Below are positions 37,211 to 44,929 of a DNA stretch of 64,000 nt, piece by piece. Origin of the DNA: an uncultured Flavobacteriales bacterium (GTDB lineage Bacteria > Bacteroidota > Bacteroidia > Flavobacteriales_D > Crocinitomicaceae); NCBI GenBank assembly GCA_943789205.1, contig CALSTG010000002.1, forward strand, positions 124,001 through 188,000, read 5' to 3'. Below the pieces are notes generated by a model. It saw nothing but the letters and a program-made list of their open reading frames with translations, ran no database searches and was not told the DNA's origin. Numbering within the stretch: the stretch's first letter is position 1; every line of letters starts with the position of its first letter. The position numbers were made by a program, and so were the translations under genes.

Positions 37211-38556
37211 TTGTTTTGATTTTGTAACTCCTCTTGGGTAATACCGCGTAATGCGCAGAAATAATCTACCACGGCTTTATGAGAAACTACTTTGTCTGAA
37301 AAATGATCTTTAATGATTTTACGCTCTTCTGCTGTCCCACCCAATTGGTTGATGATGTTCAGCAAGTGCATTTTCATATGTCCTTTTTGGATGCCTGTTG
37401 TCACTAAGGAGCGTACTGCACCGAAATTCTGAGCCAAACCTACACAAGCAATGATTTTCATGAGCTGCGCTGCGTTAGGTTTACCAAGCAATTGGTGTGC
37501 AAACTTTACCATTGGATGCAAGGCCGTCAAACCACCAATGGTTCCAAGCGCCATAGGCACCTCAATCCAGAAACGAAAGTTTCCATTCGTAATGTCTACA
37601 TGTGTTAAGCTGCTATAACTTCCGTCTTTAGCGGCATAGGTATGTCCGCAAGCCTCAATGGCCCTGAAATCATTTCCAGTCGCAATCACGACGGCATCGA
37701 TACCATTGAAAATTCCTTTATTGTGCGTAGTTGCCCTGTAAGGCTCAATCTTGGCAACATGAATCGCTTGCTCGAACTTTTTGGCAAATTCCTCGGGAGA
37801 AAGATCGGTTCCTTCTGTAAGGCTTTCAATTGGGCAAGAAACTTCAGCGCGTACCAAACACTCCGGTGTATAGTTACTCAAGATACACATGATGACCATC
37901 ACCTTTTTATCCGCTTCAGATAGATCGCTGTTTTCAAGTTCACCTTGTAAGATTTTTGAAAATTCCTCCAAGATGCTGTTTATGAAATTGGCACCCATGG
38001 CCTCACAAGTCTCAAACTTCGCCATAAGCTGATAATAATTCGGTTCGTCATCTGTCTTGTTAACGAGTTGTATATCGAGTATACCTCCTCCACGCTTGCG
38101 CATGTTTTCGGTGAGGTCATTGGTTTGCTCAACAAACTTGTGCTTGATGGACTCAAAGAAGCCCAAAAGTGTCTCATATTCTCCGTACCACGCAAAATGC
38201 ACATGCCCCACCTTCGTGGTAGAAACCACTTCTGCTTTAAATCCGCCTCGGTTCATCCAAAATGTAGCGTTCTTTGAAGCTGCAGCTACAACAGAGCTCT
38301 CTTCAATGGCCATTGGCACACAAAAAATCTCGTTGTTGATTAAAAAGTTGGGGGCAATCCCAAAAGGAACATAAAAATTAGAGATTGTATTCTCAATAAA
38401 TTCATCGTGGATCTTCTGTACCTTGGCATCATTGTGCCAATAACTTTTAAGGAGCCCGACACATTCTTCATCTCCATCAAGATACTCATTGGCGATCCAT
38501 TCAATTTTAGCTTCCTTAGAAAGTTTTGAAAAGCCTTTTACTGATTTCTTAGTCAT
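37207..38556 (-). CDS. mvaA: Hydroxymethylglutaryl-CoA reductase, class II
   Basis: Four-electron reduction of HMG-CoA to mevalonate. The class II pattern is clear: ENMRKRGGGILDI (substrate Glu), CEAMGANFINSILE, THNKGIFNGIDAVVIATGNDFRA (catalytic Lys and Asp), GTIGGLTALHPMVKFAHQLLG, and the catalytic His in QKGHMKMHLLN. 449 residues from the ATG at 38556; the frame extends upstream to 38607, but the MTKKSVKGFSKLSKEAK start fits homologues and lies just behind a good promoter. The class is called degradative from Pseudomonas mevalonii, yet next to mvaD and mvk it is surely biosynthetic. First gene of the mevalonate unit. Confidence 0.96.
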   Translation of the reverse strand: MTKKSVKGFSKLSKEAKIEWIANEYLDGDEECVGLLKSYWHNDAKVQKIHDEFIENTISNFYVPFGIAPNFLINNEIFCVPMAIEESSVVAAASKNATFWMNRGGFKAEVVSTTKVGHVHFAWYGEYETLLGFFESIKHKFVEQTNDLTENMRKRGGGILDIQLVNKTDDEPNYYQLMAKFETCEAMGANFINSILEEFSKILQGELENSDLSEADKKVMVIMCILSNYTPECLVRAEVSCPIESLTEGTDLSPEEFAKKFEQAIHVAKIEPYRATTHNKGIFNGIDAVVIATGNDFRAIEACGHTYAAKDGSYSSLTHVDITNGNFRFWIEVPMALGTIGGLTALHPMVKFAHQLLGKPNAAQLMKIIACVGLAQNFGAVRSLVTTGIQKGHMKMHLLNIINQLGGTAEERKIIKDHFSDKVVSHKAVVDYFCALRGITQEELQNQNK

Positions 38557-38574
38557 TTTATTCCGTTTGTCCAA

Positions 38575-38607
38575 CAAAGTTAATAGTTCTATGCTTCTGA
38601 AATGCAA
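38575..38607 (-). promoter_or_regulatory. Promoter of the mevalonate operon
   Basis: Read on the minus strand: TTG (38605-38607), 22-nt spacer, TAACTTTG (38575-38582), an exact Bacteroidota -33/-7 pair. Expected start near 38568 gives a leader of about 12 nt before the HMG-CoA reductase ATG. The remaining bases up to 38700 show no further clear signal apart from TACCTTTA at 38702 (+), a near match that may serve the opposite direction. Confidence 0.65.
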
Positions 38608-38716
38608 TAGAATTATTGAGTTTTAAACAGATTTTGCGCATAGATGTTCATACCCTGTCCTTATATATTTTAGTATCTCAGTGTAATTTTTTAAAAGTTT
38701 TTACCTTTACAGCATA

Positions 38717-38873
38717 GAAATCATTAAGAGTTCCGTGTTATTAACGGATGCCAACCGATCCCTAGCAGGGCACGGTGGAAAAACAATGAGAGGCTCGCAC
38801 CTAAAAACAAACCGCGAATCCCATTTATATTTCTCTTAATGATGAATTGTTTAACCTTTTAAAACTTTTCATT
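38717..38873 (+). promoter_or_regulatory. Duplicated structured leader element, copy 1 (candidate cis-regulatory RNA)
   Basis: Almost identical, without gaps, to 39648-39804 (offset 931). Visible pairings: closing stem TCATTAAGAG (38721-38730) with CTCTTAATGA (38833-38842); hairpin TCCGT...ACGGA (38732-38748); stem CC-ACCG (38751-38757, one bulged A) with CGGTGG (38773-38778) around an inner CCCT/AGGG hairpin; TCGC (38795-38798) with GCGA (38814-38817), which together with AGG/CCT (38791-38793 / 38800-38802) would form a small pseudoknot. A 7-codon ORF MMNCLTF (38839-38862) follows, starting inside the closing stem. It lies directly before the N-formylglutamate amidohydrolase-like gene. I cannot match it to a known riboswitch class. 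Confidence 0.75.
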
Positions 38874-39626
38874 TTGAATAAACTAATATTACATATACCG
38901 CATGCCTCTGATTACATACCTGATTTGACCATGTACAGTGTCGACCAAAAAGCATTTAAACAAGAGATCCTTAAATTAACAGATTGGTATACCGATGATT
39001 TGTTCATATTAAATGATGCCCAGACTATAAAAGCAAATTTTTCTCGGGTTTTTTGTGATGTTGAAAGATTCTCTGAGGATTCAAAAGAAATTATGGCGCA
39101 ATGCGGGATGGGTGTCCTTTATGAAAAAACCGACAATGGTCTAACGCTAAGAATTGTAAATCAGGAGATGCGAAACTATATATTAAAAAACTATTACTGG
39201 CCGCATCATGAGAAGCTAAATCAAGCTGTAAATCAGGAGTTGAAAAAATTCGGTAAGGCAACTATTGTAGATTGCCATTCTTTTCCCAACAAACCATTTA
39301 AGAGAGACCTTGATCAAAACCCCGATAGACCTGATTTTAATATTGGCACCGACGCCTTTCATACGCCTCAAGAACTTATTAGACTATCCGAGACTTTCTT
39401 TAATAAAAAAGGTTATTCGGTTGGAATCGATTGGCCTTACAAAGGCACCATTGTGCCACTAGCTCATTATAAAAAAAACAAAAATGTTCAATCAATCATG
39501 CTTGAGGTAAATCGAGCTTTATACATGAATGAAAACACGAATTCACGTTCAAACCGGTACCTAGTAACAAAAGATATTATTCAAGAATATTTAAGATTAT
39601 TAAAAGAGATTTGTAATCTTTTATAA
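38874..39626 (+). CDS. N-formylglutamate amidohydrolase family protein
   Basis: 250 residues, zinc amidohydrolase of the FGase (HutG) family, known to act on N-formylglutamate or related N-acyl amino acids. LILHIPHASDYIPDL (first His motif), FSRVFCDVERFSED (Arg/Asp motif), YYWPHHEKLNQAV, ATIVDCHSFPNKPF (DCHSF, metal ligand) and SIMLEVNRALYMNE are seen. The start is taken as TTG at 38874 because it aligns exactly with the ATG of the gene behind the second leader copy; the frame is also open back to TTG 38847. No other histidine-degradation genes are nearby, so the substrate is open. Confidence 0.87.
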   Translation: MNKLILHIPHASDYIPDLTMYSVDQKAFKQEILKLTDWYTDDLFILNDAQTIKANFSRVFCDVERFSEDSKEIMAQCGMGVLYEKTDNGLTLRIVNQEMRNYILKNYYWPHHEKLNQAVNQELKKFGKATIVDCHSFPNKPFKRDLDQNPDRPDFNIGTDAFHTPQELIRLSETFFNKKGYSVGIDWPYKGTIVPLAHYKKNKNVQSIMLEVNRALYMNENTNSRSNRYLVTKDIIQEYLRLLKEICNLL

Positions 39627-39647
39627 CTTCTTGCGTTAGAGTAATAG

Positions 39648-39804
39648 AAAATCATTAAGAGTTCCGTGAAAGTCACGGATGCCAACCGATCCTTCGCAGG
39701 GCACGGTGGAAAAAAGATGAGAGGCTCGCACCTAAAAACAAATAGCGAATCCCATTTATATTTCTCTTGATGATGAATTGTTTAACCTTTTAAAACATTT
39801 CATT
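39648..39804 (+). promoter_or_regulatory. Duplicated structured leader element, copy 2 (candidate cis-regulatory RNA)
   Basis: Second copy, in the gap between the amidohydrolase-like gene and an unrelated gene. About 13 differences from copy 1 in 160 positions, concentrated in the loop of the first hairpin (here TCCGTGA-AAG-TCACGGA, a longer stem), the inner loop of the second and the linkers. The closing stem keeps its pairing through an A-to-G change that makes a G-U pair (ATCATTAAGAG with CTCTTGATGAT). The MMNCLTF upstream ORF is kept (39770-39793). The element ends at the ATG 39805. Confidence 0.75.
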
Positions 39805-40485
39805 ATGTCAAATCAATTTGAAAAAAGACTCAGAACTTACTCTGACCTGGCGCTTGTAAAATCTTACAACAAAGACCTTGGCCACAACGGCTGGGTATCA
39901 TCTAGAGGTGAATTTCATATCGCTCTACGTGCCGAGATGTATCGTCGTGGTTTAAATCCTGGTGCCATTATGCACATGCGAGGGTTTCATCTAAAAAAGG
40001 AATTCGAATCTGCACTCGTTGCCATGAATATCCTTCCAATTCAAAAGCTCGGTAAACAAACCTTAGCACAGCTCATCTTGGACACCGAAAGCCAAAAACA
40101 CGAAGTCGTACTGCTTAGTCCAAAACTCGTTTTATTGAATGACCCAATTGTTAGGCTCAAAGAACATCTAGAATATGATCATTCACCTGTCTTATTTGCT
40201 GTTCAGCATGAAAATGTACAAACCATTTTCGATGTTAGTGGCCTACAAGACCAATTCTTGATTGGATTCAATACACGTAACAAAATTAAATCTGTGAATT
40301 GGATCAATGGAGACGCAAGGCATGTATTTCAGATGGCAGTATCCAGTAAGACCTTGTTGAGTATCCCTAAAAAAGTTATTCTCGAATCGTCAAGTTATCT
40401 CCTTGGGAAAAGAACGAATCTCGAAAGATTCATAAATGATATTGTAAAAATTGAATTGGTAAACCCTTTAAACTCAAACTCATGA
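39805..40485 (+). CDS. Hypothetical protein downstream of leader copy 2
   Basis: 226 residues, no signal peptide or membrane segment; not recognised. The N-terminus is basic and helical (MSNQFEKRLRTYSDLALVKS), with WVSSRGEFHIALRAEMYRRG, then LGKQTLAQLILDTESQ and a C-terminal part with alternating strands (VLFAVQHENVQTIFDVSG, SVNWINGDARHVFQMAVSS). Start ATG 39805 aligns with the start of the gene behind leader copy 1, although the proteins are unrelated. Its stop overlaps the next gene's start by 4 nt (ATGA), so these are translationally coupled. Confidence 0.65.
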   Translation: MSNQFEKRLRTYSDLALVKSYNKDLGHNGWVSSRGEFHIALRAEMYRRGLNPGAIMHMRGFHLKKEFESALVAMNILPIQKLGKQTLAQLILDTESQKHEVVLLSPKLVLLNDPIVRLKEHLEYDHSPVLFAVQHENVQTIFDVSGLQDQFLIGFNTRNKIKSVNWINGDARHVFQMAVSSKTLLSIPKKVILESSSYLLGKRTNLERFINDIVKIELVNPLNSNS

Positions 40486-41525
40486 AAAACACACTTAAAT
40501 CCTTAGTTTTTATATCGTTAAGCCTTGTTTCTTATGGTCAAGAAAACATTGACAATAACAATACCATAGAAGAACCGCAATCCTTTCAAATACTCGAAAA
40601 GAATGGCAAGACCCATTATTTCGGACAGGCCTACAAAAACCAAAAAAAAGGTATTGGAACTGAATTTTTGGAGAATGGTTCTATTCGCACAGGTTATTTT
40701 GAAAACGATACGTTTTTAGGAGAATTCATCGTTGCTCCACCTTGGCATTTACTCGATGTTGACTACGAGTTCAAGAGCGATATGCCATTCGAAAAATTCT
40801 CTATAGACTTGACTATAAAAAGAGAAATTGACGACTCCGCATACTTTTATATTGCGCCATTTACCGGAGAGATTAATGGTATTGGATTCTATGGTGGAAT
40901 TCAAACCCAAGGAGGCGGATATACTTCTCCGAATCATAATATAGATGGAAGTTCTTTTTCAATTCTAGGTAGAATTGGAATCTTTTCGAGATGGGGTATT
41001 CGTGATCCAAAAGCTATAAAAATTGCACCCAACGGCAGGTGCGAAAGCAGCGGATATGAAGGTGATTTTGTGAGTGTACGAAATAACCTCGATTGGTCAA
41101 AAGGCACTTACACTTTAGAAATTCGAAATACCCATGAAAGAATAACCATTGATTCCGTACTTCATACTTACGTTGAAATGAGCATATACAATCATCAAAC
41201 GACGGAACTGGTATCAGTTGGAAAGCTAGCCTTCCCTGGTAAACAAATGGTACTAGCAAAAAGAAACTTTATGTTTATTGAGCACTACAGTACGTATAAG
41301 AAACTCGTCGAAATTCCCAAGGGACAAATCACCTTAAGTAAGGTGAAAATCGATGATAAACTCCAAAACATACACAATGTTTGGGACGTCTCAGAAAAAA
41401 AATACCCAATTTGGGCACGATCTTGGACTGAGGGAAATGTCATTCAAATCCAATTTGGAGAGCCATACACACGGACAAATTATGGCGAAACACCAAAGTT
41501 TTACTTCAATAATATCAAAGATTAA
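40482..41525 (+). CDS. Hypothetical secreted protein with MORN-like and DUF3472-like parts
   Basis: 347 residues with signal peptide (MKNTLKSLVFISLSLVSYGQ). Residues about 45-85 resemble two MORN-type repeats (HYFGQAYKNQKKGIGTEFL, GSIRTGYFENDTFLGEF). The following beta-rich region (SAYFYIAPFTGEINGIGFYGGIQ, GRIGIFSRWGIRD, GRCESSGYEGDFVSVRNNLDW) is similar in style to DUF3472 of surface proteins; this is low-confidence reading. No T9SS tail is seen. Coupled by overlap to genes on both sides. Confidence 0.6.
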   Translation: MKNTLKSLVFISLSLVSYGQENIDNNNTIEEPQSFQILEKNGKTHYFGQAYKNQKKGIGTEFLENGSIRTGYFENDTFLGEFIVAPPWHLLDVDYEFKSDMPFEKFSIDLTIKREIDDSAYFYIAPFTGEINGIGFYGGIQTQGGGYTSPNHNIDGSSFSILGRIGIFSRWGIRDPKAIKIAPNGRCESSGYEGDFVSVRNNLDWSKGTYTLEIRNTHERITIDSVLHTYVEMSIYNHQTTELVSVGKLAFPGKQMVLAKRNFMFIEHYSTYKKLVEIPKGQITLSKVKIDDKLQNIHNVWDVSEKKYPIWARSWTEGNVIQIQFGEPYTRTNYGETPKFYFNNIKD

Positions 41526-41821
41526 TGAAGTTCATATTCCTGCCATTATTTAAGAAAAATAAGAACGGTCAATCCCCAAAACAGATAGTATTCAGAAGGC
41601 CTTCAAAAATTGCACTTGAAGCTGTGGTAGAGAATTATATTAAATGGCGTTTCCCAGGTGCAATTTATTGTCATGAAGTCAAGGGCCGTCCCTGGTCTTT
41701 AAGGTGGTATCATTATGAACCCGAACAAAACACCATGGAGCTTTCGGTATTGCTGTATATCGATGAGGATTATTTTGAGGAGATTTCTGTACATTTATAT
41801 GGTGATGCCTTTGTAGGTTAA
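41525..41821 (+). CDS. Small hypothetical protein
   Basis: 98 residues; basic start (MKFIFLPLFKKNKNGQSPKQ) and W/Y-rich middle (YIKWRFPGAIYCHEVKGRPWSLRWYHYEPEQ). Not recognised; no membrane segment is certain. Its ATG overlaps the previous stop by one base (TAATG), which supports that it is translated as part of the 39805-41821 group. Confidence 0.55.
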   Translation: MKFIFLPLFKKNKNGQSPKQIVFRRPSKIALEAVVENYIKWRFPGAIYCHEVKGRPWSLRWYHYEPEQNTMELSVLLYIDEDYFEEISVHLYGDAFVG

Positions 41822-41890
41822 TGCGATAGGTATGAATATTTTGTGTAACATAATAAGTACTTTAGTATTAACAATTGTAAATCCTGAATT

Positions 41891-42673
41891 ATGATAAGAA
41901 GTACTATTGAACTCATTACGGGTATTATTTTTCTTGCTGGTTTAACATTTAAATTCGTTCATTATCCAGGTGCTGCATTATTACTCGTACTAGGCCTAAG
42001 CCTGCTGTCAATTCTATTACTAACTCATTTTTTTAAAGGATCAGCAAAGAACCCCTTATCTTCTCTAATGTATAAACTTTCTATTGGTAATGGAACGATG
42101 TATATTTTAGGGGTTTTGTTCAAAGTAATGCATTGGCCAGGGGCCAGTTTTCTAATAGTTGTTTCTATGCTTTCTATTGCAATGCTACTCGCATTCTCAG
42201 CATTAAAAACAAGAACTTGGTATTATGCACTACTGCCACTATTATTCTCAATAACGGTATTAATGGCCTTGTTCAAAATCATGCATTGGCCACAACCAAA
42301 TCAGCTACTCTTTGGTTCTTATTTTGCTTTTTCAGTACTGCTCATTTGTGTTCTATTATACAGAGCGCAAACCCTAAAAAAAAGCGAGCCATCTTTGGTA
42401 TATACATATTCTGCTTTAAGTGTTTTGGTTTTTATATTGTTCCTTATTGAACTTAAACTTAAGTACGCTACAAACCTTTTTGAATTAGCAGAGAACTCAA
42501 CACGATTGGTTCAGTCTTTTGTTTTGGCAGCAATTGTATTAGGGATACAAAGAATGTTACTTAAATCATCTAATTCTCCAGAAATCCAGAATGATTTTCG
42601 AATTTTAAAAACCATTCAAGGAATTTATCTTATCATGTTAATCATGATGACTCTTGTAGCTGCCTATAATTAA
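41891..42673 (+). CDS. GldL-like multi-pass membrane protein
   Basis: 260 residues with about seven hydrophobic helices. Three segments repeat the motif that marks the GldL membrane hairpin of the gliding/T9SS motor: LTFKFVHYPGAALLL (about 20-34), VLFKVMHWPGASFLI (about 76-90), ALFKIMHWPQPNQLL (about 130-144). GldL itself has one such motif and a cytoplasmic domain with GldM partner; this protein lacks that domain and carries the motif three times, so it is a relative, not GldL. Function unknown; single gene. Confidence 0.7.
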   Translation: MIRSTIELITGIIFLAGLTFKFVHYPGAALLLVLGLSLLSILLLTHFFKGSAKNPLSSLMYKLSIGNGTMYILGVLFKVMHWPGASFLIVVSMLSIAMLLAFSALKTRTWYYALLPLLFSITVLMALFKIMHWPQPNQLLFGSYFAFSVLLICVLLYRAQTLKKSEPSLVYTYSALSVLVFILFLIELKLKYATNLFELAENSTRLVQSFVLAAIVLGIQRMLLKSSNSPEIQNDFRILKTIQGIYLIMLIMMTLVAAYN

Positions 42674-42702
42674 GCTTTTTGATTTTTAAATTCAAATTTT
42701 AC

Positions 42703-42732
42703 TTGACTTAAGCAAAAGGAATAATATCTTTA
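42703..42732 (+). promoter_or_regulatory. Promoter-like sequence upstream of rmuC
   Basis: TTG (42703-42705), 19-nt spacer, TATCTTTA (42725-42732): the Bacteroidota arrangement with the last G of the -7 box replaced by A. The start codon is 66 bases downstream of the -7 box, so the leader would be about 60 nt. Confidence 0.4.
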
Positions 42733-42798
42733 TTAAACAGTGTTCCAAGCTAAGGATAACTGCTAAAATATTAGGTTAACAATACGTATAAAAACGAT

Positions 42799-44226
42799 AT
42801 GGAAATTATAATTGGTATCCTCGCATTTATTCTGGGCGGGACTATTTCATGGCTATATGTCATTCAAAAAACCACAAGAAAAATGGCAACTCTGGAAAGT
42901 GAATTGGCTATAAAAAACGAGAAGAATAGCGATATTCAGACGCTTCAAGAAGCTCATGACCAAACAGAACGCACCTTACTTGAAGCCAACCTAGCTCTAG
43001 AAGCGACAATCACTGTAAAGGCTCAAATTGAAAAGGATTTGAATGCACTTAAATTAAAACTAGAGGAAAAAGAAGCCTCCTACAATACTCTGAATAATGA
43101 AAGTGCAACACTGAAGGCAAATCATGCTGCGCTTCAAGAAAAACTAGACAATCAAAAAAAGGATATAGAAGCTTTAAATAAAAAGTTTGTCACCGAATTT
43201 GAAAATGTTGCAAATAAAATATTAGATGACAAATCTGAAAAATTTACAAAATCTAATAAGACCAACATCGAAGGCCTGCTCAAACCGTTAAGTGAAAAAA
43301 TCACAAATTTTAAAACAAAAGTTGAGGAGGTTTATGACAAAGAGTCAAAAGAACGATTTTCATTGGCTGAACGGGTAAAAGAGTTAGCAACATTAAACAA
43401 AGAAATTAGTGAAGAAGCTAAAAACCTCACAAATGCCCTTAAAGGAGAAGCTAAAACACAAGGTGGCTGGGGAGAGATGATACTCGAGAGTATTTTGGAG
43501 AAGTCGGGCCTCAGAAAAGACAAGGAATACTTTATGGAGCATCAGCTGCTTGATAAGGATGGCAAGGCGATGCGTTCTGATTCAGAGGATAAAAAAATGA
43601 GACCAGATGCCGTTATCAAATATCCAGACAATAGAAGTGTGATCATTGATTCAAAAGTCTCTCTAAATGCTTTTACTCGTTACAGTGAGGCAGAAACTGT
43701 TGAAACACAAAAAGGGGAGTTGAAAGCACATATCGACGCTATTAAAAATCATATTTCTTCCTTAAGTAAAAAGGGATATGACGATTATGATCAAGCACTT
43801 GATTTTGTTATTATGTTTATCCCGAGTGAAGCTGCATATATAGCTGCAATGTCAGGAGATGCAAATTTATGGAGCTTTGCTTATGACAAACGAATTCTTT
43901 TGATGAATCCAACGAATCTTATCACATCTCTAAAGCTTATTGAAGATTTATGGAAACGTGAGTATCAAAATGAAAACGCAATTGAAATTGCCGACCGAGG
44001 TGCAAAACTTTATGATAAATTTGTCGGTTTCGTAGAGAATTTAGAGAAAGTAGGTGGTTACATTGAAAAGGCGCAAAATAGCTACGGTGAGGCATATGGT
44101 CAGTTAAGCACTGGTAATGACAATTTAGTCAGACAAGCAACAAAACTTAAAAAGTTAGGATTGAAAACTAAAAAAGCACTACCGGAACAAATATCTAACG
44201 ATTCATTAGGAAGTAATGATGAATAA
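42799..44226 (+). CDS. rmuC: DNA recombination protein RmuC
   Basis: 475 residues: N-terminal membrane anchor (IIIGILAFILGGTISWLYVI), long coiled coil (about 25-215), then the RmuC nuclease-like domain with KTQGGWGEMILESILEKSGL, RPDAVIKYPDNRSVIIDSKVSLNAF (PD-(D/E)xK-type core) and ALDFVIMFIPSEAAYIAAM, finishing with AQNSYGEAYGQLSTG. RmuC limits inversions at short inverted repeats. Its 3' end overlaps the SDR gene start by up to 11 nt. Confidence 0.95.
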   Translation: MEIIIGILAFILGGTISWLYVIQKTTRKMATLESELAIKNEKNSDIQTLQEAHDQTERTLLEANLALEATITVKAQIEKDLNALKLKLEEKEASYNTLNNESATLKANHAALQEKLDNQKKDIEALNKKFVTEFENVANKILDDKSEKFTKSNKTNIEGLLKPLSEKITNFKTKVEEVYDKESKERFSLAERVKELATLNKEISEEAKNLTNALKGEAKTQGGWGEMILESILEKSGLRKDKEYFMEHQLLDKDGKAMRSDSEDKKMRPDAVIKYPDNRSVIIDSKVSLNAFTRYSEAETVETQKGELKAHIDAIKNHISSLSKKGYDDYDQALDFVIMFIPSEAAYIAAMSGDANLWSFAYDKRILLMNPTNLITSLKLIEDLWKREYQNENAIEIADRGAKLYDKFVGFVENLEKVGGYIEKAQNSYGEAYGQLSTGNDNLVRQATKLKKLGLKTKKALPEQISNDSLGSNDE

Positions 44227-44866
44227 AAAAGCACTTATTATTGGCGCCACAGGCGCAACGGGAACCTCACTCGTAAAACAGCTGCTGGAGAACGAGCATT
44301 ATGATTTCGTAGATGTTTTTGCTCGAAAAGAAGCCTCTTTTACGCATTCGAAGTTAACATGGCATGTTGTCGATTTTAATGCGATTGAAATATGGAAAGA
44401 TCAGCTGAAGGGAGATGTTTTGTTTTCTGCTTTGGGAACAACGCTCAAGGTTGCAGGTAGTAAAGACGCCCAATTCAAAATTGATTATACTTATCAGCAT
44501 AATGTCGCACAAGAAGCCTCAAAAAATGGTGTTTCTACCCTCCTACTTGTTAGCTCCGTAGGGTCAAGTAGCAAGTCTCCTTTTTTTTACCCAAAAATCA
44601 AAGGACAACTTGAGGACGCTGTATGTAAAATGGATTTTGATACTGTACATATTTTTCAACCCCCCTTTTTAGATCGAGGAACCTTTTTACGTAGTAATGA
44701 AAAATCGGGTATTAAATTTTTGAATATTGTAAACAAGCTTGGTGTATTACGTTCACAAATGCCAATGCCTGTAAGTTTTTTAGCCAAACAGATGATTCGT
44801 GTTTCCTATCGCGAAAGTGATGCCAAAGTCAAGACCTACAATCCAAAACAAATCTGGAAGCTATAG
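44216..44866 (+). CDS. NAD(P)-binding atypical SDR (HTATIP2-like)
   Basis: 216 residues: Rossmann motif ALIIGATGATGTSLVKQLL, DVLFSALGTTLKVAGSKDAQF, LLLVSSVGSSSKSPFFYPKIKGQLEDAV, and HIFQPPFLDRG, the pattern of HTATIP2/oxidoreductase-like atypical SDRs that bind NADP but whose reaction is not defined. Two adjacent ATGs (44216 and 44219) are possible starts; both overlap the rmuC end. Confidence 0.82.
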   Translation: MMNKKALIIGATGATGTSLVKQLLENEHYDFVDVFARKEASFTHSKLTWHVVDFNAIEIWKDQLKGDVLFSALGTTLKVAGSKDAQFKIDYTYQHNVAQEASKNGVSTLLLVSSVGSSSKSPFFYPKIKGQLEDAVCKMDFDTVHIFQPPFLDRGTFLRSNEKSGIKFLNIVNKLGVLRSQMPMPVSFLAKQMIRVSYRESDAKVKTYNPKQIWKL

Positions 44867-44929
44867 CTATTTGCGATGTGAACCAATACTCTAGTGAAAA
44901 GAATTAGAAAAGAAAGATTCCTCTAATCA

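Noticed and set aside
38774-38820. Resemblance of GGTGG...ACCGCG in leader copy 1 to a T-box
   Set aside because: The ACCGCG string is not kept in copy 2 (ATAGCG), there is no T-box core or specifier layout, and the downstream genes are not aminoacylation or amino acid genes.
38717-38873. SAM, THF, cobalamin or TPP riboswitch identity for the leader
   Set aside because: None of the core motifs of these classes as I know them is present; left unassigned.
38717-39804. Integron attC pair or IS-derived repeats
   Set aside because: No core-site GTTRRRY-type ends, no integrase or transposase in the window, and the repeats lie precisely as gene leaders.
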